This document shows, piece after piece, positions 43,340 through 54,066 of a stretch of DNA of 64,000 bases (its first letter is position 1; every line of letters starts with the position of its first letter). Both the position numbers and the translations under genes were made by a program. Where the stretch lies: the NCBI RefSeq assembly GCF_014697105.1, contig NZ_JACJRF010000004.1:1-64000 (forward strand), in the 5' to 3' direction. The notes below the pieces were generated by a model. The model ran no database searches. It worked only from the letters and a program-made list of their open reading frames with translations, and was not told the origin of the DNA. The stretch is from Anabaena subtropica FACHB-260. GTDB taxonomy: Bacteria; Cyanobacteriota; Cyanobacteriia; Cyanobacteriales; Nostocaceae.

Positions 43340-45094
43340 ATGACTATTACTGCCAATTCCCAATTACCAAATAGATTTCCCCAAAACCTGGAATCGATTA
43401 ACCACAAGGCTGATGGCTTATTAGCAACCCTCGGTGCTGAGTTGATATATGTACAAGATGGGCTAGGGCGTTACCTATCCTTTTATTGGCAGAAAAGTGA
43501 TCTTTTAGGGTTCAACCCAGAGCAAATAGTAGCCGATAGCAATGGACAAGAAATCTTTTCCCCAGTGGACAAAGTTTCTTACATGGAAAGATTACATCAA
43601 GTAATGACCAACCTAGTTCCAGAAAAGTTCCCCTTCTGGTTTAGTTGTCATCAAAATTTATTTGAGTTGGAATTGGTTATCAGTCCGATTATTCCGCCAT
43701 TGGGAACGGCTGCTACTACTGTTTTAGTTATGGGAAGGTTATTACAAGTTAAAGTCAATAACCAAGAATTAAATGTAGCAATTACCACACCTACACAAAT
43801 AGACCTAGCTTCACGATCGCAGCAACACCAAAGACTGGTAAATAAAATTACCAGAAATATTCGCCGGACGTTAGATTTAGATGCAATTTGGCAGCAAACA
43901 GTTGACAGTCTAGGCAAAGCACTCAGACTAGAGCGTTGTATTATTTGCCCCTATCAGCCCTCCAGCTCAAAAGTGCGAGTAATCGCCGAATATCATCAAC
44001 CAGACAGAGCATCTATGCTGGGGTTGGAAATAGATGTGACCTCTGAACCAGCGTTTGCTCAAGCCTTGGCGACCTTGGAACCAATCATCATGGAGGTTCC
44101 AGACTATAATCTTTGTCCACAACAAAAAATTCTCGTAGTAGCTACCTGTTATCAAGACCAAGCCAATGCTTTGATAGCAATCAACTTGCGGGATGAGTGT
44201 TATCCCCTCACCAATGCTGAACTAGAACTAGCCAAAGAAGTAGCAGATCAATTAGGAACAGCGATCGCTCATGCTACTTTATACAAAGAATTAGAAGCAG
44301 CACGACAAAAAGCCGAAGAAGCTTCCCGCCTCAAAAGTGAGTTTCTCGCTAATGTCTCCCACGAAATCCGGACTCCCTTAAATGGTATGATTGGCTTTTT
44401 GAAGCTAATTTTAGAGGGAATGGCAGACGATGCCGAAGAGAGGAATCAGTTTTTATCTGAAGCCCATCACTTATCTTTACATCTGCTCAATATTATTAAC
44501 GACATCTTAGATATAGCCAAAATTGAAGCAGGAAAAATGGAGCTAGTTTGCGCTCCCGTCAAGCTAGAAGAGCTATTCTCTGATGTAGATAACTTCATGC
44601 GCCCACAAGCAGAAGTCAAAAACCTGACTTTTCGGATGCAATTACCACCAACTTCCGATGAAATAGTAGTCGAAGGTAATTACCAACGGCTTCTGCAAGT
44701 GATGTTGAACATAGTCAATAATGCCATTAAATTTACCCACGAAGGTGGTATTACCATCACTGCGGATGTCGTACTCAAAAAAGGGAAATTCCAAGAACAG
44801 CATTTCCCTGGCATGGTAAGAGTCAGGATAGCTGATACCGGTATTGGTGTTTCTTTAGACCAACAAGACAAACTATTTCAATTATTCTCTCAAGTCGATG
44901 GTTCCCGCACTCGTCAGTACGGTGGTACAGGTTTAGGACTGGCAATATCCCAGAAACTTGTAGAGACTATGGGTGGAGAGGTACATTTCTACAGTCTTGG
45001 TGAAGGACTTGGTTCGACAGTCACATTCACCGTACCCTTATATCAACAGCCAGTGATGCTGTCATCTAACGACAGTGACGTAGATTGTAAGTAG
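43340..45094 (+). CDS. Sensor histidine kinase with PAS-like and GAF domains
   Basis: About 584 residues from the ATG at 43340 (a TTG at 43307 is possible). The N-terminal part is PAS-like (LLATLGAELIYVQDGLGRYLSFYW), then a GAF domain at about 180-320 (ITRNIRRTLDLDAIWQQTVDSL, then CIICPYQ). HisKA has FLANVSHEIRTPLNGMIGF, and the HATPase has N-box NIVNNAIKF, G1 DTGIGV, and G2 GGTGLGLAIS. No receiver and no membrane segment. The signal is unknown; no canonical chromophore Cys is visible in the GAF. Confidence 0.92.
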   Translation: MTITANSQLPNRFPQNLESINHKADGLLATLGAELIYVQDGLGRYLSFYWQKSDLLGFNPEQIVADSNGQEIFSPVDKVSYMERLHQVMTNLVPEKFPFWFSCHQNLFELELVISPIIPPLGTAATTVLVMGRLLQVKVNNQELNVAITTPTQIDLASRSQQHQRLVNKITRNIRRTLDLDAIWQQTVDSLGKALRLERCIICPYQPSSSKVRVIAEYHQPDRASMLGLEIDVTSEPAFAQALATLEPIIMEVPDYNLCPQQKILVVATCYQDQANALIAINLRDECYPLTNAELELAKEVADQLGTAIAHATLYKELEAARQKAEEASRLKSEFLANVSHEIRTPLNGMIGFLKLILEGMADDAEERNQFLSEAHHLSLHLLNIINDILDIAKIEAGKMELVCAPVKLEELFSDVDNFMRPQAEVKNLTFRMQLPPTSDEIVVEGNYQRLLQVMLNIVNNAIKFTHEGGITITADVVLKKGKFQEQHFPGMVRVRIADTGIGVSLDQQDKLFQLFSQVDGSRTRQYGGTGLGLAISQKLVETMGGEVHFYSLGEGLGSTVTFTVPLYQQPVMLSSNDSDVDCK

Positions 45095-45492
45095 TCGGTT
45101 ACAGGTTACAGGTTACAGGATAAAACTGGTGTAATTAATTTTGTCTCATTACTTATTCGTTAAATATATAAGCGATGGGGTGAGCTATCAATACTCAACT
45201 GTCATCGATGCCCAGAAATCAGCAATAACTTATAGAATATTTGATAAATACTCAACCTTCAACAGCAAACAGTTATGGATTGTGACCTATAGCGATATTA
45301 TTATGTGTTCATGACGATTGCACCAAGCAACTGAGAAGAAAACACAATTTGGCAACAATTGGATCTAGGATCGATTTAATAAAGCTGCAAAATAAGACTT
45401 TGAGTGGGATGTGAAAAATTAGGCATAGGAAGAACAGCCAATGTCCAATGCTCCATATCCACATACTTTGTTAACTTACTAGGTATCAAGCA
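45095..45492. other. Intergenic region upstream of the Nfu gene
   Basis: About 400 bases without a gene. It begins with a GGTTACA heptamer triplet and otherwise is unremarkable, with the promoter of the Nfu gene probably in the last 150 bases. Confidence 0.5.
45097..45117. repeat. GGTTACA heptamer array
   Basis: Three exact tandem GGTTACA units starting just behind the stop codon of the GAF histidine kinase (45092-45094). STRR type. Confidence 0.85.
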
Positions 45493-45723
45493 ATGGAATT
45501 AACAATTGACAACGTTGAGACAGTCTTAGATGAAATGCGCCCTTACCTGATATCTGATGGTGGTAACGTGGAACTTGTAGAACTTGATGGGCCTATTGTT
45601 AAGTTACGTTTACAAGGTGCTTGTGGTTCTTGTCCTAGCTCTACCATGACCCTGAGAATGGGTATTGAACGCCGTCTACGGGAAATGATTCCTGAAATTG
45701 CCGAAGTTGAACAGGTAATTTAG
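45493..45723 (+). CDS. Nfu-type iron-sulfur scaffold (NifU C-terminal domain)
   Basis: A 76-residue protein equal to the C-terminal domain of NifU. The CxxC motif lies in [20 protein letters not shown], preceded by the typical [16 protein letters not shown]-like strand. These small Nfu proteins bind a 4Fe-4S cluster as dimers and deliver it to targets, photosystem I in cyanobacteria. The gene stands alone, with GH57 following 148 bases downstream across a heptamer array. Confidence 0.92.
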   Translation: MELTIDNVETVLDEMRPYLISDGGNVELVELDGPIVKLRLQGACGSCPSSTMTLRMGIERRLREMIPEIAEVEQVI

Positions 45724-45810
45724 GGACTGGGGATTGGGGGCTGGGAAGAAGCAGAGGAGTAGGGAAGTAAAAGAGCAGAGAAGAGGGATTTAATCTCCGA
45801 TCCCCAAATT

Positions 45811-45859
45811 CCCAAAACCCAAAACCCAAAACCCAAAACTCAATACCCAATACCCAATC
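45811..45859. repeat. CCCAAAA / CCCAATA heptamer array
   Basis: Seven tandem heptamers: four CCCAAAA, then CTCAATA, CCCAATA and CCCAATC. The array lies 12 bases before the start codon of the GH57 gene, so its length could affect expression. Confidence 0.85.
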
Positions 45860-45870
45860 CCTAAGACTCT

Positions 45871-48105
45871 ATGACTCAACCACTCTACGTTGCTTTTATC
45901 TGGCATCAACATCAGCCACTATATAAGTCTCCTGGTAGCAGCCTAGCAACAGCTTCTAGTCAGCAATATCGCCTGCCTTGGGTACGCTTACATGGTACGA
46001 AGGATTATTTGGATTTGGTGTTACTTTTGGAAAGGTATCCCAAATTGCACCAAACGGTAAATTTAGTTCCTTCCTTAATTCTGCAACTAGAAGATTACAT
46101 TGCTGGTACAGCTTTTGACCCTTACCTGACTGCCAGTCTGACACCTAATGAGCAATTGACTCAGCAACAAAGAGAGTTTATCGTCCAGCACTTTTTTGAT
46201 GCCAATCACCATACCTTAATTGATCCTCATCCCCGCTATGCCGAGTTGTATTACCAAAGGCAAGAGAAAGGAAAGAGTTGGTGTTTAGCGAATTGGCAGT
46301 TAGCAGATTACAGTGATTTGCTGGCTTGGCACAACTTGGCATGGATAGATCCACTGTTTTGGAATGACCCAGAAATTGCAGCTTGGTTAGAGCAGGGGCG
46401 TAACTTTACATTAGGCGATCGCCAGCGCATTTATTCCAAACAACGTGATATTCTCAGCCGTATTATCCCCCAACACCGGAAAATGCAGGAATTGGGGCAA
46501 CTAGAAGTTACCACCACACCCTACACTCACCCGATTTTACCTTTATTAGCCGATACCAACTCTGGACGAGTAGCAGTAGCAAATATGACTTTGCCAGAGG
46601 CTCGATTCCAATGGGCAGAAGATATTCCTCGTCACTTACAAAAAGCTTGGGAGTTATATAGAGAAAGATTTGGGCAGGAACCAAGAGGTTTATGGCCTTC
46701 AGAACAATCCGTCAGCCCAGCTATATTACCGTATATTATTAAACAAGGATTTCAGTGGATTTGCTCAGATGAATCCGTCTTGGGGTGGACACTAAAACAT
46801 TTCTTCCATCGGGATGAAGTAGGGAATGTACAGGAGCCAGAGCTAATATATCGCCCTTATCGCCTAACCACACCAGCCGGAGATTTAGCAATTGTCTTCC
46901 GTGACCACAGATTATCAGATTTAATCGGCTTTACCTACGGGGCAATGCCAGCCAAACAAGCAGCCGCAGACCTGGTGGGACACCTACAAGCGATCGCCAG
47001 AATGCAAAGAGAACGCCCCAGTGAACAGCCTTGGTTAGTCACCATCGCTTTAGATGGCGAAAATTGCTGGGAGTTTTACCCCCAAGATGGCAAACCATTT
47101 TTAGAAGCTTTATATCAAAATTTAAGTAACGAACCCCATATTAAACTTGTCACCGTCTCCGAATTTATCCAAGAATTTCCCCCTACAGCCACTATTCCCG
47201 CCGAAAAGCTTCATAGCGGTTCTTGGGTCGATGGCAGTTTTACTACCTGGATTGGTGATCCCGTCAAAAATCGCGCTTGGGATTACCTCACAGAAGCGAG
47301 AATCATGCTGGCAAACCATCCAGAAGCTACGGAAGAAAATAACCCTGAAGCCTGGGAAGCTTTGTATGCTGCTGAAGGTTCAGATTGGTTTTGGTGGTTT
47401 GGGGAAGGACACTCCTCAAATCAGGATGCCATTTTTGACCAATTGTTTCGAGAACATTTGTGCGGTATCTACAAAGCCTTGAACGAACCTATACCCGCCT
47501 ATCTCAAGCAACCCTTAGAAGTTCATGCAGCAAGAACAGACCATTCCCCCGAAGGATTTATACATCCGGTGATTGATGGTAAAGGTGACGAACAAGACTG
47601 GGACAAAGCCGGACGGATAGAAATTGGTGGGGCGCGAGGGACGATGCACAACAGCAGCATCGTTCAGCGATTGTGGTATGGGGTAGATCACTTGAATTTT
47701 TATTTGAGGTTGGACTTTAAAAGCGGTGTTACACCAGGACAAGGTTTACCCCCAGAGTTAAACTTGTTGTGGTTCTATCCAGACAAAACAATGCACAACA
47801 GCCCGATTCCTTTGGCAGATGTGCCGGATACAGACCCACTCAATTATCTATTCCATCATCATTTGGAAATTAACTTACTGACCCAATCAATCCAGTTTCG
47901 GGAAGCAGCCGAACATTATCAATGGCATCCCCGTGTTAGTCGCGCTCAAGTAGCTTTAGAAAATTGTTTGGAAGTAGCAATTCCTTGGGCTGATTTACAA
48001 GTTCCACCAGATTATCCTTTGCGGATGATTGTTGTGTTAGCGGATGAAGGGCGTTTTAGTAAATACTTACCAGAGGATACTTTAATTCCGATTGAAGTAC
48101 CCTAA
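45871..48105 (+). CDS. Glycoside hydrolase family 57 protein
   Basis: A 744-residue GH57 protein. Conserved segments are YVAFIWHQHQPLYKSP at the N-terminus (region 1), GLWPSEQSVSPAIL and the presumed catalytic Asp in VTIALDGENCWEFYP, then SGSWVDGSFTTWIGD. The C-terminal about 200 residues are beta-rich (IEIGGARGTMHNSS, FYLRLDFKSG) and probably an accessory domain. GH57 members include alpha-amylases, 4-alpha-glucanotransferases and branching enzymes; a role in glycogen metabolism is inferred. The ATG follows a heptamer array. Confidence 0.9.
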   Translation: MTQPLYVAFIWHQHQPLYKSPGSSLATASSQQYRLPWVRLHGTKDYLDLVLLLERYPKLHQTVNLVPSLILQLEDYIAGTAFDPYLTASLTPNEQLTQQQREFIVQHFFDANHHTLIDPHPRYAELYYQRQEKGKSWCLANWQLADYSDLLAWHNLAWIDPLFWNDPEIAAWLEQGRNFTLGDRQRIYSKQRDILSRIIPQHRKMQELGQLEVTTTPYTHPILPLLADTNSGRVAVANMTLPEARFQWAEDIPRHLQKAWELYRERFGQEPRGLWPSEQSVSPAILPYIIKQGFQWICSDESVLGWTLKHFFHRDEVGNVQEPELIYRPYRLTTPAGDLAIVFRDHRLSDLIGFTYGAMPAKQAAADLVGHLQAIARMQRERPSEQPWLVTIALDGENCWEFYPQDGKPFLEALYQNLSNEPHIKLVTVSEFIQEFPPTATIPAEKLHSGSWVDGSFTTWIGDPVKNRAWDYLTEARIMLANHPEATEENNPEAWEALYAAEGSDWFWWFGEGHSSNQDAIFDQLFREHLCGIYKALNEPIPAYLKQPLEVHAARTDHSPEGFIHPVIDGKGDEQDWDKAGRIEIGGARGTMHNSSIVQRLWYGVDHLNFYLRLDFKSGVTPGQGLPPELNLLWFYPDKTMHNSPIPLADVPDTDPLNYLFHHHLEINLLTQSIQFREAAEHYQWHPRVSRAQVALENCLEVAIPWADLQVPPDYPLRMIVVLADEGRFSKYLPEDTLIPIEVP

Positions 48106-48108
48106 CAA

Positions 48109-48235
48109 GGGACTTCCAGAAATTAACAATTCAAAAATAAATTATCCCATTTACTCAGGCTACATTATTCTGTATCCCCCTGCTCCCTGCTCCCTGCCTA
48201 CAAAGCGATGGAATATTTTTTTAGTTGGAAGTCCC
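48109..48235. mobile_element. MITE-like element with GGGACTTCCA ends
   Basis: Perfect 10-bp inverted ends GGGACTTCCA (48109-48118) and TGGAAGTCCC (48226-48235), with similar AT-rich text following each end inward. The interior carries three CCCTGCT-type heptamers (48178-48198). The 127-bp element lies just behind the GH57 stop codon and codes for nothing. Confidence 0.6.
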
Positions 48236-48307
48236 TAAGAATTGGGAATTTATTAAACCTACACTTGTCAGGAGTAGAGAGTGGGGGTAAATCAGCAGTG
48301 ATGGTGA

Positions 48308-50581
48308 CTAAATCATCACTTCGTGCAATGCCAATAACAACTCATTGACGGTGTAAGGTTTAGCTAAAAATGAGTTAGCGCCTGTGTTGACTATTTCGCT
48401 TAACTTATTTTTGGAGATTAGTCCACTAGTAGCAATAATTTTGACATGAGGATTAATTTTTTTTAGGGTACGAATAGTGGTCAACCCATCTAGTACGGGT
48501 AACATAATATCCACCAGTACAGCACTAATTTTATCTGCATTTTTGGCATAGAGAGCGATCGCCTCGACACCATCACCAGCAACTAAAGCCTGATACTGGT
48601 GAGTTTCTAAGGATGTTTTCGTAATATCTCGAATTGCGGGTTCATCATCAACAATCAAAATTAATTCTCCCCGACCTGGAGGCAGTAGTAAATTATCTGC
48701 GGTGGGTGTTTCTGAGCCTGCAACAGCCGGCAAGTAAACTTTAAAGGTAGTGCCACGTCCTTCTTCACTATAGACGTTGACAAAACCGCCATGACTTTTA
48801 ACAATTCCTAAAACGGTGGAAAGTCCTAAACCTGTACCTTGTCCTACGGCTTTGGTGGTAAAAAATGGTTCAAAAATTCTATCTAAGTTTTCCTGAGAAA
48901 TACCAACTCCTGTATCCGCCACTGTAACCATGATGTAGGAGCCTTGTTTGGCTTCCAAGTTCATGCGAGCGTAGTTTTCATCAATCAAGAGATTTTCCGC
49001 AGAGATTGTCATCTTACCACCGTTAGGCATAGCATCACGGGCATTCACACAGAGATTCATCAGCACTTGATGGAGTTGGGTACTGTCTCCAGACACCATC
49101 CATAAGTTGTTTGGTACATCTGTAGAAACTTCGATGGATTTGGGAAATGTCTCTTTTAAAATTTTGGCAACTTCAACGATTAAATGCTTGAGTTGTAAAG
49201 TGATGCGCTTCCCTTCTACACCTCTGGCAAAGGACAGCACTTGTTTGACTAAATCAGCACCACGTTTAGCATTGATTTCTAAAATCTCTAACAGATGCTG
49301 AGTGCGTTCATCTGCGTCAGGGAATTTGAGTGGTAGTAATTGCGCTCCTGCCAAAATTGGTGTCAAAATATTATTCAAATCATGAGCAATGCCACTTGCT
49401 AAAGTCCCGATACTTTCTAGGCGCTGGGTACGAAATAACTGAGCTTCTAAATGTTTTTTCTGTGTAATATCTGTATCTACAGAGAGAATTGATTTTGGTC
49501 GTCCCTGTTCATCAGATACTAAACTCCAGCGACTAGCCACCACAATTTCCTTACCAGTTTTGGTAACTTTGCTTAATTCTCCTTGCCAATTACCTTGAGA
49601 GATAACGTTTAATAAAGCTGCTTCGACTTCTTGAGAAGGTTCACGAAAGAAAAGTTCACTAGCATTTTTACTTATCACCTCATGAGCTTGCCAGCCGTAG
49701 AGATTTTCAGCACCTTTATTCCAAAAGAGAATTTTATTATCTAAATCACGCACGCATATAGCATCTGTGGTGATGTCTAACAAGGCTGCTTGTTCGCGGA
49801 TTTTGGCTTCTGCTAGTTTACGCTCACTAATATCAATACAGGCGCAAGTTATGCCAACAATTTCTTGGGATTCATTCCGTAATGGTTCGACGGTTAAATC
49901 ATAATATCTTGTACCTTGAGGAGTTCTTATCGATACCACTTGACGATTACCCATGCCTGTGGCTAACACATGATATTTGATGGCAGTGAGACATTGGGCA
50001 TCTTGCTCTGACATAATTTCAGAGTCTTGTTTGCCCAGCATTTCGTCAATTTTCCACCCAGCAATTGGGTTATAAATCCAGGTATAACGTAAGTCTCTAT
50101 CTTGGTTAAAAACGAAAATAGGAGAGTTTTTCAACGCAACCCGAAACCGTTCCTCACTATGGCGCAGTGCTTCCTCTACTCTTTGGCGTTCTATGGCATA
50201 ACGTATGGAACGTACTAATAAGTCGCCTGTTACTTGTCCTTTGACTAAATAATCCTGCGCTCCTTCTTGCATAGCTCGTAGTGCTAAATTTTCATCATCT
50301 ATACCTGTGAGTACAATGATGGGAATGACTGTTGTTTCACGATTGGCTCTAATAAAGGTATCCAAACCTTGGCTATCAGGTAAGGAAAGGTCTAGTAGCA
50401 TGACATCAAAATGCGAGCCGCAGGAGGTATGGGTGGCTAAAGTTTCCAATGCTTCGGATAGTCGCTCAACTGGCTGTAACTCTACCTTTGCTGAATGTAC
50501 CTCTCTGATTAACTCTTGAATTAAAAAAACATCACCAGGATTGTCTTCTACTAATAAGACTTTAATAATTTCATCTGCCAT
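48308..50581 (-). CDS. Hybrid sensor histidine kinase (REC-PAS-PAS-HisKA-HATPase-REC)
   Basis: A 757-residue kinase. Order: an N-terminal receiver ([23 protein letters not shown]) at about 8-130, two PAS/PAC domains at about 145-385, HisKA with GIAHDLNNILTPIL, HATPase (NARDAMPNGG, DTGVGI, GTGLGLS) and a C-terminal receiver (IVDDE, VLVDIMLPVLDG). The N-terminal REC can accept phosphate from a partner kinase. It is the third gene of the 53645-48308 operon, 5 bases after a stand-alone response regulator. Confidence 0.92.
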   Translation of the reverse strand: MADEIIKVLLVEDNPGDVFLIQELIREVHSAKVELQPVERLSEALETLATHTSCGSHFDVMLLDLSLPDSQGLDTFIRANRETTVIPIIVLTGIDDENLALRAMQEGAQDYLVKGQVTGDLLVRSIRYAIERQRVEEALRHSEERFRVALKNSPIFVFNQDRDLRYTWIYNPIAGWKIDEMLGKQDSEIMSEQDAQCLTAIKYHVLATGMGNRQVVSIRTPQGTRYYDLTVEPLRNESQEIVGITCACIDISERKLAEAKIREQAALLDITTDAICVRDLDNKILFWNKGAENLYGWQAHEVISKNASELFFREPSQEVEAALLNVISQGNWQGELSKVTKTGKEIVVASRWSLVSDEQGRPKSILSVDTDITQKKHLEAQLFRTQRLESIGTLASGIAHDLNNILTPILAGAQLLPLKFPDADERTQHLLEILEINAKRGADLVKQVLSFARGVEGKRITLQLKHLIVEVAKILKETFPKSIEVSTDVPNNLWMVSGDSTQLHQVLMNLCVNARDAMPNGGKMTISAENLLIDENYARMNLEAKQGSYIMVTVADTGVGISQENLDRIFEPFFTTKAVGQGTGLGLSTVLGIVKSHGGFVNVYSEEGRGTTFKVYLPAVAGSETPTADNLLLPPGRGELILIVDDEPAIRDITKTSLETHQYQALVAGDGVEAIALYAKNADKISAVLVDIMLPVLDGLTTIRTLKKINPHVKIIATSGLISKNKLSEIVNTGANSFLAKPYTVNELLLALHEVMI

Positions 50582-50586
50582 TGCCT

Positions 50587-51033
50587 TTACTCCGGTGGCA
50601 GCTTAACGATCGCAAACCAAAAGTTTTCTATAGATTGTACAATTCTAACGAACTGATCAAAGTCAACTGGCTTAGTTATGTAACAATTAGCCGCTAAGTT
50701 ATACGCTTTGAGGATGTCTTCTTCTGCTTGGGAGGTTGTCAGCACAACTACCGGGATGCGTTTGAGATGAACATCCGTTTTAATTTCTGCCAATACTTCC
50801 CGCCCATCTTTTCTAGGCAGGTTTAAATCCAGCAAAACTATATCTGGATGAGGTACATTGGTGTATCTATCCAGTTTTCTCAGAAATGCCATTGCTTCTA
50901 CCCCATCTTCAACTACATTGAGGTTGATGGAGATTTTGCTATCCTCTAAAGCAATACGGGTAAGTTCAGCATCCCCTGGGTTATCTTCTACCAACAAAAC
51001 CTCAATTGGCATAATCCCTGTTGTGGTATTCAC
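50587..51033 (-). CDS. Single-domain response regulator (Rcp1 type)
   Basis: A 148-residue receiver-only protein. [18 protein letters not shown] holds the acidic pocket, [14 protein letters not shown] the phosphorylated Asp, VVLTTS the Thr/Ser, and YITKPVD the Lys. This matches the Rcp1 group, which works with phytochrome-like kinases. The frame starts with GTG at 51033, overlapping the kinase stop by 4 bases (GTGA); an ATG at 51012 ([10 protein letters not shown]) is also plausible. It sits between two kinases, so it can shuttle phosphate between them. Confidence 0.9.
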   Translation of the reverse strand: MNTTTGIMPIEVLLVEDNPGDAELTRIALEDSKISINLNVVEDGVEAMAFLRKLDRYTNVPHPDIVLLDLNLPRKDGREVLAEIKTDVHLKRIPVVVLTTSQAEEDILKAYNLAANCYITKPVDFDQFVRIVQSIENFWFAIVKLPPE

Positions 51034-53645
51034 GATTGTTTCCCTACTTGTTCTGGAATAGTGAAGTAGAAAGTCGAGCCTTGACCCAGTTCCGACTCCA
51101 CCCAGATATGACCACCGTGGCGTTCTATTATTTTCTTACAAATTGCTAAACCAATACCTGTACCTGGGTATTTACTTCTACCATGCAGGCGTTGGAAAAT
51201 GACAAATATGCGTTCGGCATATTGGGGCTCGATACCGATGCCATTGTCGCGGACTGAAAATAGCCATGTTGTTTGGAGAGTGGGAGACGATGAGGAAGTA
51301 GAGCGAGTGAGAGAGAAATCATGTTTTTCCTCCTCCTGCCCCCTGACCCCTGCCCCCTGCCCCCTGCCCCCTGACTCTTCAACTAGTCCAATATGAATCC
51401 TTGGTGGTGCTTCTTGGCGAAATTTGATGGCGTTGGCGATGAGATTTTGAAAAACTTGGGTTAGCTGGGTAGGGTCTGCCATGACTGTGGGTAAAGGGTC
51501 ATGGGTGATGACTGCACCAGATTCTTCGATCGCTATTTTGAGGTTAGCGATCGCTCGCTGTAAAATAACACCACAGTCAACTAGGACAAATGGCTGTCCA
51601 CGGGTAGTAACTCGTGAGTAATTCAACAAGTCGTTAATTAAGGTCTGCATCCGCCTTGCGCCATCGACGGCATAAGTTATAAACTGTTCGGCGTTGCTGT
51701 CTAGTTGATTTTTGTATCTCCTCTCTAATAACTGTAAATAACTAGTCACCATCCGTAAGGGTTCTTGCAAATCGTGGGAAGCTACGTAAGCAAAATTTTC
51801 TAGTTCGGTATTAGAACGAGCTAGTTCTTGACTTTGCTTTGTTTGTATTTCCAATAACTGTCCTTGGGATAAAGCTATACCAATTTGGTTGGCTAGTTGT
51901 TGCAACAGTTCCAACTCAAAGTTATTCCAATGGCGGGGAGTAGCACACTGATGGGCAATGAGTAAGCCCCAAATCCCATCTCGATTGAGAATGGGGACTA
52001 CGAGGTTAGCTTTAACTCCGAATTGTTGTAAAAATTGCCGATGACAGTCTTGAATGTCTGCTTTAGCAATATCAAAGATGGCGCTGACTCTGCCTTGGCG
52101 ATATTTGTCTACGTAGTCTTGCTGAAAACATGGGTCAAGGATCTCCTTTCCCAAAACTACAGGCCAGCCAGGTAGAACAGCCTCCTGTACGACTATTCCC
52201 GAACCATCAGCCCACAATCGGAAAATCACTACTCGGTCGGCTTGCAAAAGTTTCTGCACCTCATTCACCGATGTTTGCAGAATCCCTTCGATTTCGAGGG
52301 TTTCCCGAATTTTGAGGGTGATTTCGGCGAATAGTTGCGATCGCAAAATCTGCCTTCTTAATTCTTCTTCTGTCCGTTTGCGTTCAGTAATATCTGTATG
52401 GGAACCTACCATTCGCAATACATTACCTGTTTCATCCCAAAGCGCCTGACCTCTATCCAAAATCCATTTATAACTGCCATCTTTGCACAATACGCGATGT
52501 TCAGTCACATAATACGGAGTTTTTTGGACAAAATGGTCTTGCATCGCTTGCATTACCCAATCTAAATCATCGGGATGCACCCGCTTTGACCATTCGTCAA
52601 TGTGGTTAGCAATTTCTTGATCTTCATACCCCAGCATTTGTTTCCAACGCTGGGAGAAAAAGACCTCATTCGTCTTGACGTTCCAATCCCAAATCCCATC
52701 ATTGTTACCATTGAGCGCCAACTGCCAACGTTCTTCACTCTCACGCAGTGCGGAGGCTGTGTGGCGACGTTCGCTAATGTCTTGGAAATAGACTGATAAG
52801 CCCTCTTTACTTGGATAGGCGTGAACTGCAAACCATTTGTTAAGCGGGGGATAAAACTCTTCAAACTCTACACTAATTTTTTGCGCGATCGCTCTGCGCG
52901 TCTCACGGTAGAATAAAGTATCACCTGTATCTAAAAACACTTCCCAGATATTTTTACCTAAAAGTTCATCTTGGCTTTTTTGTAATAGCTTGGCTGCTTG
53001 ATTATTAACGTAGGTAAATCGCCACTCATGATCTATGGCAAAAAACGCATCAGTAATACTTTCCAGTATATTGGTAATCTGAACCCTTGTAGCCTCCGAC
53101 TGTATACGCACTGCTTGCTCGTGATTTATTAACTGTTCGCTAATCCGAGCTACATCGGCTACATTACGTCTCAGTTCCAACTGGCTGATTACTAGGCGGC
53201 TTAAAGCTACCAACGCATCAATTTGGGCTTGAGTTAGTTCTTTTGGCACTTTGTCAATTACACAGAGGGTTCCTAAAAAATGCCCTTCTGGTGTCATCAG
53301 TGGCACACCTGCATAAAATCGTGCATGAGGATAAGATGTGACGACTGGGTTATTAATGAAGCGATCGTCAGCTAATGTATCAGGAATGACTACAACACCT
53401 TGCTTTTCTATGCAAAGGTACGATAAACCCACATTACGGGGCATTTCTGGTACATCTATACCTAGTTTTGCCTTAAACCACTGGCGATTTTCATCAATAA
53501 AATTGACCAAAGCTATGGGTGTACCACAAATAAAGGCGGCTAACCGAGCCAGATTGTCATAAACTTCTTCTGGTTCAGTATCCAGAATTTGATATCGGCG
53601 TAAAGCAGCAAGCCTCGCCTGTTCATTATTCAACGGATATTTCAT
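51030..53645 (-). CDS. GAF/PAS sensor histidine kinase with in-frame heptamer insertion
   Basis: An 871-residue soluble kinase. An N-terminal GAF ([39 protein letters not shown]), two PAS domains at about 190-430, a second GAF at about 445-600, HisKA ([21 protein letters not shown]) and HATPase ([28 protein letters not shown]). The HATPase has an insertion of about 30 residues at about 755-785 ([14 protein letters not shown] and onward) encoded by CCTGCCC heptamers and adjacent low-complexity DNA. It lies in a strand-strand loop between the N-box and DNGIGI, so activity may survive. No Cys chromophore signature is evident. First gene of a three-gene operon. Confidence 0.9.
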   Translation of the reverse strand: MKYPLNNEQARLAALRRYQILDTEPEEVYDNLARLAAFICGTPIALVNFIDENRQWFKAKLGIDVPEMPRNVGLSYLCIEKQGVVVIPDTLADDRFINNPVVTSYPHARFYAGVPLMTPEGHFLGTLCVIDKVPKELTQAQIDALVALSRLVISQLELRRNVADVARISEQLINHEQAVRIQSEATRVQITNILESITDAFFAIDHEWRFTYVNNQAAKLLQKSQDELLGKNIWEVFLDTGDTLFYRETRRAIAQKISVEFEEFYPPLNKWFAVHAYPSKEGLSVYFQDISERRHTASALRESEERWQLALNGNNDGIWDWNVKTNEVFFSQRWKQMLGYEDQEIANHIDEWSKRVHPDDLDWVMQAMQDHFVQKTPYYVTEHRVLCKDGSYKWILDRGQALWDETGNVLRMVGSHTDITERKRTEEELRRQILRSQLFAEITLKIRETLEIEGILQTSVNEVQKLLQADRVVIFRLWADGSGIVVQEAVLPGWPVVLGKEILDPCFQQDYVDKYRQGRVSAIFDIAKADIQDCHRQFLQQFGVKANLVVPILNRDGIWGLLIAHQCATPRHWNNFELELLQQLANQIGIALSQGQLLEIQTKQSQELARSNTELENFAYVASHDLQEPLRMVTSYLQLLERRYKNQLDSNAEQFITYAVDGARRMQTLINDLLNYSRVTTRGQPFVLVDCGVILQRAIANLKIAIEESGAVITHDPLPTVMADPTQLTQVFQNLIANAIKFRQEAPPRIHIGLVEESGGRGQGAGVRGQEEEKHDFSLTRSTSSSSPTLQTTWLFSVRDNGIGIEPQYAERIFVIFQRLHGRSKYPGTGIGLAICKKIIERHGGHIWVESELGQGSTFYFTIPEQVGKQS
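51335..51376. repeat. CCTGCCC heptamer array inside a kinase gene
   Basis: Six heptamers (CCTGCCC, CCTGACC, three CCTGCCC, CCTGACT), 42 bases, a multiple of three, so the frame is kept. It encodes about residues 757-770 of the kinase. A gain or loss of one or two units would shift the frame. Confidence 0.88.
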
Positions 53646-54066
53646 TAATTTTTGTGAAAAAATGCTTCAAAAAGTAGCTAAAAGCTTGGTTTTAAAAATA
53701 AAAAGTTGGACTAATTTATAGTTTAGACAAAATTGTGTGAACTACCTCACCGCATAGACACATAGGGAAGAGTGAAAAACTACTGTTCCCCGGTGAGATG
53801 CGTAAGTAGATGAATTGGTGAGGTTTAAAAAAACACTCAAGAAAAGAATTTTGACGAAAAATAGTTTAAATAACAGTTGCAAACCTGTCCAAACTGCTAT
53901 TAAGCTATCTTTTAAATAAAAAGAACCTTTAATGCTGTTATTGCGTCTGCGTAGTTGTAAATAATTACAGTTAGCGAAAAATTGCTGTGATTATTAAACT
54001 GCTGAATTTTTGGACTGTAATTTTTAATTCTCACTAACTGGAGGCATTTGCATTAAGGGCGATCGC
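53646..54066. other. Intergenic region between divergent kinase genes
   Basis: About 420 bases, AT-rich, without a gene. It should contain the promoters of the minus-strand kinase operon and of the plus-strand hybrid kinase. A HIP1 octamer (GCGATCGC) overlaps the plus-strand start region at 54059-54066. Confidence 0.5.

Noticed and set aside
45811-45859. Tandem array as a CRISPR candidate
   Set aside because: Units are 7 bases and directly adjacent, without spacers; these are STRR heptamers. No CRISPR-like repeat/spacer pattern or cas gene was seen in the window.
47147-47482. 111-codon plus-strand frame within the GH57 gene
   Set aside because: Out-of-frame shadow of conserved GH57 sequence.
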